64,000 nucleotides of DNA, from assembly GCA_020638495.1 (NCBI GenBank), contig JACKIN010000001.1, positions 558,001-622,000 on the forward strand, read 5' to 3'. The notes under the pieces are model-generated. The model had not been told where the DNA came from and searched no databases. It worked only from the letters and a program-made list of their open reading frames with translations. Position numbers and translations under genes: made by a program. This document shows, in pieces, positions 7,158 through 15,455 of the stretch. This stretch comes from Geminicoccaceae bacterium. GTDB lineage: Bacteria; Pseudomonadota; Alphaproteobacteria; Geminicoccales; Geminicoccaceae. Positions within the stretch are counted from its first letter, which is position 1. Each line of letters starts with the position of its first letter.

Positions 7158-9293
7158 TTGTCGAGATTCAGAGCCGGCGGCGCCGAGCGAGCGCCCGAAC
7201 CGGCAGCGCCCAACACGCTCGTCGCGAGCTTCGCCCGGCTGTGCGCCCAGCTCGACCGGCCGCTGCCCGAGGCCGAGCTGCAGAGCATCGCCGGCGGCGG
7301 CCGGCAGGCGGACCTGGCATCGCTCGTCCGGCTCGGCGACCGGCAGGGGCTCGACATCAAGGTGCTGCCTGCCACCCGGCTGCGCCTCGAGACGCTGCGC
7401 GCACCTTTCCTGCTGGTCGGCGAGGACGGTGCCCGGTCCTGGTTGATCCGGGCGCGGATCAAGACCCGGCTCCTGCTGGTCGATCCGCTCAGCGGGACCA
7501 CCCGGCCGGTGAGCGCCGGCGAGCTGGAGGCCAGGAGTGCCCGCATCTTGGTTCCGCGGGTCCGCCGTGCCGCCGGGGCCGATGGCCGCGCCCTCTGGCG
7601 CGAGGCCGTCTGGCAGCGCCTGCGGCCGGTCTTCCTCGAGGTCGGCCTGGCTTCGGTCTGCATCAATCTCCTGGCCCTCGCCATGCCGCTCTTCATGATG
7701 ACCGTCTACAACAAGGTGATCGGCCAGGGCTCGGTCGGCACGCTCGACGTCCTCGCCATTGGCATGGTGTCGCTCTTCGGCTTCGAGCTCGTGCTGCGTT
7801 CCCTGCGCGGCTACGTCGTCAGCCACACCGGCGCCAAGCTCGACCTCGCCCTGAGCAGCGAGGTGGTCCACCACCTGCTGCGGCTGCCGTACCGTGTCTT
7901 CGAGGCGATGCCGAGCGGCCAGCTCATGGAGCGGTTGCGGCAGCTCGACCAGCTCCGCACCTTCCTCTCCGGCAACCTGCCCTTGCTGCTGGTCGACTTC
8001 GCCTTCGTCGGGCTCTTCATCGCCGCCATCTTCGTCTTCAGCCCGCCGCTCGGCTGGGTGACCTTGCTGGCGTTGCCGCTCTTTCTCGGCCTTTCGGCAC
8101 TGGCGCAGGTCCGCCAGAGCCGGCTCGTCCGGGCCAATTTCCGCGCCACCGCGAAGAAGTCGACCGGCCTCGCCGAGACCGTGGCCCAGGCGCTGACCGT
8201 GAAGGCGCTGGGTCTGGAATCCGAGATGCAGCGACGTTTCGAGGACCGGCAGGTGGAGAGTGCGTGGGCCGGGTTCCGGGCCAGCCGGCTGGCCAACGGG
8301 GTTGCCGCGACGGGCCAGGTCTTCCAGCATCTGGTGAGCCTGCTGGTCGTTTATCTCGGGGCAAGGATGATCGTCTCGGGCGAGATGAGCATCGGGGCGC
8401 TCGTTGCCTGCAGCATCCTCTCCGCCCGGGCGCTGGCGCCGATGCGCCAGATCTTCTTCGCCTGGCACCAATTGCAGCAGGCGCGGGACGCCATGGCGCG
8501 GCTCGGCGACCTGATGCGCGAGCCGGCCGAGGATTCGGGCACCAGCCTGCCGCTGCCCAACCCGCTGCGCGGCCGGTTTCGCATGGAGGAAGTCCGCTTC
8601 GGCTACGACCCGGCGAAGCCGTCGGCGCTCGACGGGCTCGACCTCGAGATCGAGCCCGGCTGCATGCTCGCGGTCGTCGGCCCGCCCGGGTCCGGCAAGA
8701 GCACGCTGGCCAAGCTGCTCATCGGCCTCGAACGGCCGCAATCGGGTCGCGTGCTGGTCGACGACGTCGACATCGCAAGGCTCGAGCACGCGGCCTTTCG
8801 CGCCCAGCTCGGGGTCGTGCCGCAGGAGATCCAGCTGTTCGCCGGGACGATCGCCGAGAACATCGGCATCGCCTCGGTCGACCGGTCGCTCAACCGGATC
8901 ATCGCGGCGGCCAAGTTCGTCGGCATCCACGACACGATCCAGCGCCTGCCCGACGGCTACGACACCCAGCTCGGCGAGCGCGGCAACGGCCTGTCGCTCG
9001 GCCAGCGCCAGCTCCTCTGCATCGCCCGGGCCCTGGTCCGCAACCCGCGCATCCTGGTCCTCGACGAGGCGACGAGCGCGCTCGACCTGGCGAGCGAGGC
9101 CTATCTCCTGCGCAACCTGCGCCGGGCCGGCAGCGGCCGCACGATCGTCATGATCACCCACCGCCTGTCGGTCATCGAGATGTGCGACCGGGCGATCCTG
9201 CTCGAGGCCGGCCGGCTGGTGATGGCCGGCGCACCCGCCGAGGTGGCCCGGCGGGCGCGGCAGCCGGTGGCGCATGATGCAGCCAGGGCATGA
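7158..9293 (+). CDS. Type I secretion ABC transporter (permease-ATPase) with inactive C39-like domain
   Basis: This inner-membrane ABC exporter of the HlyB/LapB kind energises one-step protein secretion. The 711 residues read: a C39-like domain (about 20-135) lacking the catalytic Cys-His of true bacteriocin peptidases; six membrane helices (about 158-425, starting FLEVGLASVCINLLALAMPLFMM); and an ATPase domain. The ATPase has Walker A GPPGSGKST (508-516), signature GLSLGQRQ (611-618, Leu in place of the first Gly of LSGGQ), Walker B ILVLDEATSALD (632-643) and the H-loop ITHR. The start is TTG at 7158. It overlaps or abuts the adaptor gene. The C39-like domain suggests an RTX-type substrate, but none is encoded here, nor is a TolC homologue. 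Confidence 0.93.
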   Translation: MSRFRAGGAERAPEPAAPNTLVASFARLCAQLDRPLPEAELQSIAGGGRQADLASLVRLGDRQGLDIKVLPATRLRLETLRAPFLLVGEDGARSWLIRARIKTRLLLVDPLSGTTRPVSAGELEARSARILVPRVRRAAGADGRALWREAVWQRLRPVFLEVGLASVCINLLALAMPLFMMTVYNKVIGQGSVGTLDVLAIGMVSLFGFELVLRSLRGYVVSHTGAKLDLALSSEVVHHLLRLPYRVFEAMPSGQLMERLRQLDQLRTFLSGNLPLLLVDFAFVGLFIAAIFVFSPPLGWVTLLALPLFLGLSALAQVRQSRLVRANFRATAKKSTGLAETVAQALTVKALGLESEMQRRFEDRQVESAWAGFRASRLANGVAATGQVFQHLVSLLVVYLGARMIVSGEMSIGALVACSILSARALAPMRQIFFAWHQLQQARDAMARLGDLMREPAEDSGTSLPLPNPLRGRFRMEEVRFGYDPAKPSALDGLDLEIEPGCMLAVVGPPGSGKSTLAKLLIGLERPQSGRVLVDDVDIARLEHAAFRAQLGVVPQEIQLFAGTIAENIGIASVDRSLNRIIAAAKFVGIHDTIQRLPDGYDTQLGERGNGLSLGQRQLLCIARALVRNPRILVLDEATSALDLASEAYLLRNLRRAGSGRTIVMITHRLSVIEMCDRAILLEAGRLVMAGAPAEVARRARQPVAHDAARA

Positions 9294-9306
9294 GGGGACA
9301 CGGTTG

Positions 9307-10665
9307 ATGGGCAAGGTCTCGAACGTCCCGATGCGGCCTGCGGCCGTGACCGGCGAGGACGCGGATCTGCTGCCGGACGACATCCGGGCCTTTCTCGAGC
9401 AGCGCCGCTCGCCTGTCGCGGGTCTGCTGATCGGCAGCGTCGCCCTGCTGCTCACGGCCGGGCTGGCCTGGACCGCGTGGGCGAGAATCGACGAGGTGGT
9501 GCGCGCCTCGGGCCGGGTCGAGCCGGTGGCGCGGGTCAAGCTCATCAACCATCCGCATGGCGGCCGCCTGGCGACGCTGGAGGTCGCCGAGGGGGATCGG
9601 GTCGAGGCGGGACGGGTGCTCTTGACCTTCGCGCCGGAGATCGACGCCAAGGAGCATGCCGAGCTGCTCGGCCGCTGGCATGTCCGCACGGCCGAGATCC
9701 AGCGGCTGCAGGCCGAGGTCGATGGCAGCGACCTGGCTGCTGCCGAGGAGCTCGAGGCGGCGCGCCCCGACCTCGCGGAGCAGGCGCGGACCCTGCTGGC
9801 GGCGCGGCGCGCGGCCCGCGACGGCGATCGCGAGGCGCTCGAGCGGAATGTCGAGGGCCACCAGTCGGCGTTGCGTGGTGCCGAGGCGGAGGTGGCCCGG
9901 CTCGAGCTCGGCGGCCGGCTGCTGGAGGAGCAGTTCCGGGCCGTCCGCGAGCTCGCCGAGCGGGGGCTCTACCCGCGCCTCAAGATGATGGATATCGAGC
10001 GACAGCTGGCGGATAGCCGGGCGGAGCTGGTCAAGGCCGAGACGGCGGTGGTCTCGGCGCGGGCCGCGCTCGCCGAGAGCCGGAGCCGGCTCGCCAGCTT
10101 CGACAAGGACTGGCGCCGACATCTGCTCGAGAGCCTGGCCGAGGCCCTGGCCGAGCGGGATCGCCTGACCGAGCAGCTCGGGGCGAAGACGGCCATGCTC
10201 GACGAGCTGGTGCTGACCGCACCGGTCGACGGCATCGTCCAGGAGCTCAAGCCGGCGGTGGTCGGACAGTCCGTGGCGGCGAACGAAGCCATTCTCAAGC
10301 TCGTGCCCACAGGCGAGGGCATCGTGGTCAACGCGCTCGTCGCGAACGCGGATATCGGTCGAATCGCGATCGGCATGCCAGCGACGATCAAGGTCCGTGC
10401 CTACGAGTTCGCGCGGTTCGGCGCCATCGAGGGGACGGTCGAGCAGATCAGCGCGGATGCCATCGCCGCCGAAACGCCCGGCGAGCCGCCGAGCTTCGCG
10501 GTGCGGATCGCCACGGACCAGGACCAGCTGGCGCCCGACGGCAGCCTCCCCGTGCTGCCCGGCATGGCGGTCGACGTCGAGATCCGCATCGGCGAGCGGA
10601 CGATCCTCTCCTATTTCACGGACAGCCTGACGCGCGTGAAGGAGCGCGCGTTCAAGGACGGTTGA
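9307..10665 (+). CDS. HlyD-family periplasmic adaptor of type I secretion
   Basis: This membrane fusion protein links the ABC transporter to an outer-membrane channel. It has 452 residues: a cytoplasmic N-terminus, a single membrane helix (about 38-58, GLLIGSVALLLTAGLAWTAW), a lipoyl half-motif (LINHPHGGRLATLEVAEGDRVEAGRVLL), a long coiled-coil hairpin (about 120-290), the second lipoyl half (TAPVDGIVQELKPAVVGQSV) and a beta-barrel end. I choose ATG 9307 because GAGGGGA lies 8 bases upstream. An ATG at 9274 inside the transporter gene would add 11 residues. The pair forms a two-gene operon; a TolC partner must be elsewhere. Confidence 0.93.
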   Translation: MGKVSNVPMRPAAVTGEDADLLPDDIRAFLEQRRSPVAGLLIGSVALLLTAGLAWTAWARIDEVVRASGRVEPVARVKLINHPHGGRLATLEVAEGDRVEAGRVLLTFAPEIDAKEHAELLGRWHVRTAEIQRLQAEVDGSDLAAAEELEAARPDLAEQARTLLAARRAARDGDREALERNVEGHQSALRGAEAEVARLELGGRLLEEQFRAVRELAERGLYPRLKMMDIERQLADSRAELVKAETAVVSARAALAESRSRLASFDKDWRRHLLESLAEALAERDRLTEQLGAKTAMLDELVLTAPVDGIVQELKPAVVGQSVAANEAILKLVPTGEGIVVNALVANADIGRIAIGMPATIKVRAYEFARFGAIEGTVEQISADAIAAETPGEPPSFAVRIATDQDQLAPDGSLPVLPGMAVDVEIRIGERTILSYFTDSLTRVKERAFKDG

Positions 10666-10677
10666 GGTCTGGCGCGC

Positions 10678-11100
10678 TCAGGGAGTGCGGCCGCCCACGC
10701 CGAAATTCTTCCTGATGTCGCGCTGTGGGCCGGACATCTCGAGCACCTCTGCCGCACCTCCCTCGGGGCCGACCGAAATCGTGAAGGTGCGGGTGGCAAA
10801 GCCGACGCAGCTCTGCGGCTGGATGAAGCCGAGCGCGTCGACCTCGACGGAGCTGAAGGACCGGTCCTGGTAGGTATAGCGCAACCGCAGGACGAGGCGC
10901 TCGTCGGTCTCCTCGAGAATCTCCGTCTGGGTGATCGCTCGCATGAGGGGCGTCGGGCAGAGGCCGCCTTCCTCCGTGGCATGATCGGCGTAATAGTTCT
11001 TGACCGGCACGACGAGGCCCTCGCGCCCGGCCAGCGAGTTCATGCCGGCGCAGCCCGCCAGGACCAGAAGCCCCATGCCCAATCCTACCGCTGGACGCAT
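10678..11100 (-). CDS. Small lipoprotein of unknown function, paired with a sensor kinase
   Basis: This 140-residue protein has a lipoprotein signal: hydrophobic MRPAVGLGMGLLVLAGC with the lipobox LVLAGC, acylated Cys at residue 17. The mature part has a few aromatic residues (KNYYADHA, LRYTYQDRSFSSVEVD) and three further cysteines but no domain I recognise. It is encoded 14 bases downstream of the histidine kinase gene on the same strand, so the two are probably co-transcribed. It may report to or be controlled by that kinase; this is inference. The 3' end converges on the type I secretion operon with only 12 bases between. Confidence 0.7.
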   Translation of the reverse strand: MRPAVGLGMGLLVLAGCAGMNSLAGREGLVVPVKNYYADHATEEGGLCPTPLMRAITQTEILEETDERLVLRLRYTYQDRSFSSVEVDALGFIQPQSCVGFATRTFTISVGPEGGAAEVLEMSGPQRDIRKNFGVGGRTP

Positions 11101-11114
11101 TGGCGAATTCCCCT

Positions 11115-12512
11115 TCAGGTGCCGACGCTGCCGGCCATTGCCGGCAGCGTCAGGGTCATGACCGTACCGGAATCGTCGCTTTTTCGCACCTGCAGATCGC
11201 CGCCGTGCGCCCGGGCGATCTCGCGGCAGATGGCGAGGCCCAATCCGGCGCCATTGCCGGAGCTCGAGGTGGTGAAGGGCTCGAAGAGATGATCGCGCAC
11301 GGTCTCCGGCAGGCCATGCCCGGTATCCTCGACCTCGACCACAAACCGGTCGGCGACGCGGCGGTTCCGGAACGTCAGCTGCCCGCCACCGGGCATCGCT
11401 TCCAGGGCGTTCCGCGCGAGGTTGAGGAAGAGGCGGTGGAGCTGGTCCGGATCCGCCACGACCATGACGTCGGGGGCGATCTCGTTGACGATGGTGGTGG
11501 GCGTCCCGGCCGGCGACAGGAGGGTCGTCACTTCGTCGACCAGCGCGCGCAGCGCCACCGGCGCGGTGCTTGGCCGGGGCGGGCGACTGCGGGCGAAGTC
11601 AAGGGTTTCCTGGCAAAGGCGGATAGCCCGCTCGAGCGTCTGCACGAGCCTCGGCGTCACCGCTCGCACCGCTGGATCGGCGCTGCCCTCAAGGCGGTCG
11701 GAGAGCAGGAAGGCGGTCGCCAGGATGTTGCGCAGGTCGTGGTGCAGCTTGCCGACCGCCTCGCCGAGGGCCGCCAGCCTGGTCTTCTGGGCCAGGGCCT
11801 GGCGCAGGTCGCGGGTCATCGCATCGACCTCGCGATCGACGATGCCGATCTCGTCGCTGCGTCGTGATGCCGGCGTATCGAGCGAGGAGTCCTCGGGACG
11901 TTTGCGGAAATGGGCGATCTTCGCGGTGATCCGGGCGAGCGGCCGGACGATGAGCGAGCGCAGGCTGGCGAGCAGCAGGAGCCCGACGATCAGCGAGAGC
12001 GCGAAGGACAGGAGGATGATGCGCCGGGCATAGTCGATCATCTCGGCGTGGAGCATCGCCTCGGTCAGGGTGATGTCGACGGTGGTGCCGTATTCCATGG
12101 GTGATGGCCCGACCACCCGCACCACCCGCTGACCGCCATGATAAAGGGTCGAGAAGGCCTCGAGGATCAGTCCGACCCAGTCCCGGTCGGTGATGTCGAT
12201 CGTCCGCTCGACCGGCGGCAGCATGCCGAGCATCAGCACCGGCCGCTCGCGCTCGATCGTGATCGAGAGCACCCCGGCATGGCTGAGCAGGGCATCGGCG
12301 AGCGCCAGGGAAGGGGGCTGGCCGCGGGCGGCGACGCCGATGGTCGCGAGATGCGCCGCGGCGATGCGCTCCTCGAGATAGACGTGCCGGAAGCGGGCGA
12401 TCGACGGCACGAAGATCAGGATCTCGCCGAGCAGCAGGAAGCCCACCGTCAGCAGCAGCAGGCGCGCCGAGAGGCTCCGACCCCATGGCGGGCGATCTCC
12501 TGGCGGCCTCAT
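11115..12512 (-). CDS. Membrane sensor histidine kinase (orphan)
   Basis: This inner-membrane two-component sensor has 465 residues: membrane helix 1 (about 16-38), a periplasmic domain of about 125 residues, membrane helix 2 (about 164-186), a HAMP linker, and an H-box AVGKLHHDLRNILA (HHDLRN at 257-262). The ATPase follows, with N box FLNLARNALEAM (362-373), G1 EDTGHGL, F box LFEPFTT and G2 GAGLGLAI. The HHDLRN variant resembles the LytS/NtrY-like kinases that favour Asn after Asp-Leu-Arg. No response regulator is adjacent; only the lipoprotein gene follows. The signal sensed is unknown. Confidence 0.9.
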   Translation of the reverse strand: MRPPGDRPPWGRSLSARLLLLTVGFLLLGEILIFVPSIARFRHVYLEERIAAAHLATIGVAARGQPPSLALADALLSHAGVLSITIERERPVLMLGMLPPVERTIDITDRDWVGLILEAFSTLYHGGQRVVRVVGPSPMEYGTTVDITLTEAMLHAEMIDYARRIILLSFALSLIVGLLLLASLRSLIVRPLARITAKIAHFRKRPEDSSLDTPASRRSDEIGIVDREVDAMTRDLRQALAQKTRLAALGEAVGKLHHDLRNILATAFLLSDRLEGSADPAVRAVTPRLVQTLERAIRLCQETLDFARSRPPRPSTAPVALRALVDEVTTLLSPAGTPTTIVNEIAPDVMVVADPDQLHRLFLNLARNALEAMPGGGQLTFRNRRVADRFVVEVEDTGHGLPETVRDHLFEPFTTSSSGNGAGLGLAICREIARAHGGDLQVRKSDDSGTVMTLTLPAMAGSVGT

Positions 12513-12813
12513 GACCGGCCCGAACCGCAGCGCCCGCGCGGGCGGTCAGGGCGCAAGTGCCAGGATAAGCCCCGGCTGGGGCGGCGGAGGTTCAAGAGGC
12601 CTCGATCGACCGTGTCGTTGGGGCATCAGTCATACCGGCAGATGTCGATCGCCTCAACGTCGGCCAGCATTTCGCGCCGGTGGCGCGGGTGCGGACGACT
12701 TCCTGCATTTCTCGTCGTTTGACTTGCAACCCGGCTCACCCTATGTGTGCGCCGCGGTCGGGGTTCGCCGGCCCGCACGTCCTGTCTTTTTGCCGAATAA
12801 CGAGGAATTGACC
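12513..12813. other. 301-base divergent intergenic region between the sensor kinase and rpmH
   Basis: No gene, tRNA or stable hairpin is evident. It carries the rpmH promoter (listed separately) and presumably the kinase promoter, which I cannot place. Open frames crossing it are GC artefacts. Confidence 0.6.
12719..12747 (+). promoter_or_regulatory. Sigma-70-type promoter of rpmH-rnpA-yidD-yidC
   Basis: TTGACT (12719-12724), a spacer of exactly 17 bases, and TATGTG (12742-12747). It lies about 67 bases upstream of the rpmH GTG start, as expected for a ribosomal protein operon leader. Confidence 0.6.
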
Positions 12814-12948
12814 GTGAAAAGAACGTACCAGCCGAGCCGGCTCGTGCGCAAAAGGCGCCACGGCTTTCGGGCGCGGATGGCCACTGTGGGCGGCCGGCGG
12901 GTCATTCGCGACCGCCGGGCCAAGGGCCGCAAGCGGCTGAGTGCCTGA
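12814..12948 (+). CDS. rpmH: Ribosomal protein L34
   Basis: L34 is the small basic 50S protein. The 44 residues VKRTYQPSRLVRKRRHGFRA..., then GRRVIRDRRAKGRKRLSA, match the family end to end. The start is GTG at 12814 with CGAGGAAT just upstream. It is the first gene of the conserved rpmH-rnpA-yidD-yidC operon. Confidence 0.97.
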   Translation: MKRTYQPSRLVRKRRHGFRARMATVGGRRVIRDRRAKGRKRLSA

Positions 12949-13382
12949 GCCAGACCGCCGGTTCCGGTGATCGCCTGCTCCGTCGGCTCGAAAAGCGTCG
13001 GGACTTCCTCAGGGTGGCGCGAGGTCGCAAGGCCGTGCGCCCCGCATTCGTCGTCCAGATGGCGCCGGCACCCGGGCCAGTATCCGGAGACGTGGACGAT
13101 GGCGACGTCGCGACGGAAGCCTGGCGGATCGGCTTCACGGCCTCGCGCAAGGTCGGTGGTGCCGTGCAGCGCAACCGCGCCAAGCGGCGGCTGCGGGCGG
13201 TTGCCCGCGCGGTCATGCCGGAGCTGGCGCATCGCGGGTTCGATTATGTTCTGGTCGCCCGGACGCCGGTGCTGACATGCCCATACAGCCGACTGGAAGC
13301 CGATCTGACGGCGGCTCTGAAGGAACTGGCACGCTGGGCGCGGCCGTGCAGTGGCGACGTCTTGCGAGGGCGGTCGATCTGA
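12945..13382 (+). CDS. rnpA: Ribonuclease P protein component (start codon uncertain)
   Basis: RnpA is the protein cofactor of RNase P, which matures tRNA 5' ends. The frame encodes RLEKRRDFLRVARGRKAVRP, the central GFTASRKVGGAVQRNRAKRRLR (the RNR motif, the family signature) and LVARTP. The first ATG/GTG/TTG in this frame is GTG 13014, yet the conserved RRDFLRVA is encoded upstream of it. Translation must therefore begin earlier, from a non-canonical codon such as CTG 12945, which overlaps the rpmH stop as CTGA, or CTG 12975. A sequencing indel is the alternative: GTG 12941 opens VPEPDRRFR in another frame and then stops. The function is certain; the start is not. Confidence 0.85.
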   Translation: MSQTAGSGDRLLRRLEKRRDFLRVARGRKAVRPAFVVQMAPAPGPVSGDVDDGDVATEAWRIGFTASRKVGGAVQRNRAKRRLRAVARAVMPELAHRGFDYVLVARTPVLTCPYSRLEADLTAALKELARWARPCSGDVLRGRSI

Positions 13383-13672
13383 TTGTCGCGAGCTTTCTAA
13401 GGCTTCTGGTTCACGCCTATCGCTATCTTCTGGCACCGGTCCTGCCGCGTGGCTGCCGCTTTGCGCCGAGCTGCTCGCTCTACGCGCTCGAGGCGCTTGC
13501 CCGGCACGGTGCGATCACCGGCGGAGGCCTGGCGCTGCGGCGCCTCGCTTCCTGCCATCCATGGGGCGGCTCCGGCTATGATCCGGTCCCTGCCGCAGCG
13601 CCGAGGCGCGGTTGCCGGTGTCCCGACAGCCTGCCCGCAGCAAGTCAGGAGCCGATCGGTCAGCAACGATGA
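13346..13672 (+). CDS. yidD: Membrane protein insertion efficiency factor YidD
   Basis: YidD is a small membrane-associated protein that assists YidC-dependent insertion. The product has the family core: an amphipathic N-terminus LLVHAYRYLLAPVLPRGCRFAPSCSLYALEALARHG and then RLASCHPWGGSGYDPVP, including the conserved cysteines. I start at GTG 13346, inside the rnpA 3' end, giving 108 residues with a low-complexity C-terminal tail. The stop TGA shares bases with the yidC ATG (ATGA), which suggests translational coupling. Confidence 0.9.
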   Translation: MQWRRLARAVDLIVASFLRLLVHAYRYLLAPVLPRGCRFAPSCSLYALEALARHGAITGGGLALRRLASCHPWGGSGYDPVPAAAPRRGCRCPDSLPAASQEPIGQQR

Positions 13673-15429
13673 CAGATCAACGCAATCTCATTCTCGCGAT
13701 CGTCATTTCGGTCGGCATCATCCTCGGTTTCCAGGTGTTCTACGAGATGCCGCGGATGGAGCGGCAGCAGCAGCTGACGGAAAGCCAGGACACGGGCCAG
13801 GGGAGCGAGGGCGTGGTCCCGCCGTCCCCGACCTCGTCCGGCGCCGCCTCGGGTGGCGCGCCGGCCAGCAGCGCCGGCGTGGGTGCGGCGCTGGATCCCA
13901 ACGCCGGCCTCGCAACGTCGCGGGCCGAGGCCCTGGCGCGCCTGCCGCGGGTGCAGATCGCCAATGGCCGCGTGCACGGCTCCCTCGCCCTCGACGGCGT
14001 CCGGTTCGACGACGTCACGCTGGTCGACTACCGGCAGACCGTCGACCCGAATTCGCCCGAGATCGAGCTGCTCAACCCGGTCGGCGCCAGGGACACCTAT
14101 TTCGCCGAGTTCGGCTGGGTGCCGGAGGGCGAGATCGTGGTGCCGAACGCGGAGACGCTCTGGGAGCAGGTCGGCGACAAGCTGACCCAGGAGGTGCCGG
14201 TCGAGTTCCGCTGGGACAACGGCCAGGGCCTGCTCTTCGCCAAGCAGGTGGCGGTCGACGAGAACTTCATGTTCACGCTCGAGCGCTCGGTCACCAACAC
14301 CTCCGATCAGCCGGTGACGCTCTTTCCCTATGGCCTCCTGAGCCGCTGGGGAACGCCGAAGACGGCGGGCTTCTACATTCTCCACGAGGGGCCGATCGGC
14401 GTGCTCGACGGCACGCTCAAGGAGATCGACTACGACGACCTGCACGAGGAGCCGATCACCCTGAGCAGCACGGGCGGTTGGGCCGGCTTCACCGACAAGT
14501 ACTGGCTGACCTCGCTCGTCCCCGACCAGGCCGAGGAGCTGCAGGCGAACTTCCGCCACTTCGTGCGCGACGGCCAGGACCGCTACCAGGTCGACTATCT
14601 GGGCACGGCGCGGGTCATCCAGCCGGGGGCCACGATCACCGTGACCGACCGGCTGTTCGCCGGGGCCAAGGAGGTCCGGCTGCTCGATGCGTACAGCGAG
14701 ACCTACGGTATCCCGCTTTTCGACCGGGCGGTTGATTTCGGCTGGTTCTACTTCCTGACCAAGCCCTTCTTCTACATCCTGACCTTCTTCTACCACAACG
14801 TCTTCGGCAATTACGGGCTCGCCATCCTGGCTCTGACCCTGCTGGTCAAGATCGTCTTCTTCCCGCTGGCCAACAAGTCCTACCGGTCGATGAGCCAGAT
14901 GAAGAAGCTGCAGCCGGAAATGGTCAAGCTGCGCGAGCGGCACGCCAACGACAAGCAGAAGATGCAGCAGGAGCTGATGGCGCTCTACAAGCGCGAGAAG
15001 GTCAACCCGATGGCGGGCTGCCTGCCGATCCTGCTGCAGATCCCCGTCTTCTTCGCGCTCTACAAGGTCCTCTTCGTCTCCATCGAGATGCGGCATGCGC
15101 CGTTCTTCGGCTGGATCCACGACCTTTCGGCGCCCGACCCGACGAGCATCTTCAATCTCTTCGGCCTCCTGCCCTTCGCCGTGCCGGCCTTCCTCATGAT
15201 CGGCGTCTGGCCGGTGCTCATGGGCGTCACCATGTGGCTGCAGTTCCGGCTCAACCCGCAGCCGGCCGATCCGATCCAGGCCAAGGTGATGGGGCTCCTG
15301 CCGTTCATCTTCGTCTTCCTCTTCGCGACCTTCCCGGCCGGCCTCGTCATCTACTGGACCTGGAACAATCTTCTCTCGATCAGCCAGCAGTGGCTGATCA
15401 TGAAGCGGATGGGCGTCCCGGCGAGCTGA
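13669..15429 (+). CDS. yidC: Membrane protein insertase YidC
   Basis: YidC inserts and folds inner-membrane proteins, alone or with Sec. The 586-residue Gram-negative form has an N-terminal membrane helix (NLILAIVISVGIILGFQVFYEM), a low-complexity linker, the large periplasmic beta domain (about 90-360) and the conserved five-helix insertase region from about 365. This includes YGLAILALTLLVKIVFFPL, the cytoplasmic coiled coil around SQMKKLQPEM, NPMAGCLPILLQIPVFFALYK and the final FPAGLVIYWTWNN. ATG 13669 overlaps the yidD stop. The last gene-sized gap before hpt is 26 bases, so the operon may continue. Confidence 0.97.
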   Translation: MTDQRNLILAIVISVGIILGFQVFYEMPRMERQQQLTESQDTGQGSEGVVPPSPTSSGAASGGAPASSAGVGAALDPNAGLATSRAEALARLPRVQIANGRVHGSLALDGVRFDDVTLVDYRQTVDPNSPEIELLNPVGARDTYFAEFGWVPEGEIVVPNAETLWEQVGDKLTQEVPVEFRWDNGQGLLFAKQVAVDENFMFTLERSVTNTSDQPVTLFPYGLLSRWGTPKTAGFYILHEGPIGVLDGTLKEIDYDDLHEEPITLSSTGGWAGFTDKYWLTSLVPDQAEELQANFRHFVRDGQDRYQVDYLGTARVIQPGATITVTDRLFAGAKEVRLLDAYSETYGIPLFDRAVDFGWFYFLTKPFFYILTFFYHNVFGNYGLAILALTLLVKIVFFPLANKSYRSMSQMKKLQPEMVKLRERHANDKQKMQQELMALYKREKVNPMAGCLPILLQIPVFFALYKVLFVSIEMRHAPFFGWIHDLSAPDPTSIFNLFGLLPFAVPAFLMIGVWPVLMGVTMWLQFRLNPQPADPIQAKVMGLLPFIFVFLFATFPAGLVIYWTWNNLLSISQQWLIMKRMGVPAS

Positions 15430-15455
15430 CGGCGCCGGCAGGAGGAGGTGTTCCG

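Noticed and set aside
7155..9689. 844-residue open frame on the minus strand across the secretion transporter gene
   Set aside because: It is antisense to a gene with clear ABC transporter motifs; its composition (Asp/Arg/Gln/His runs) is that of a high-GC shadow frame.
12511..12948. Open frame running through the kinase-rpmH gap into rpmH
   Set aside because: Only the last 44 codons are L34; the upstream part includes the promoter and has no conserved content.
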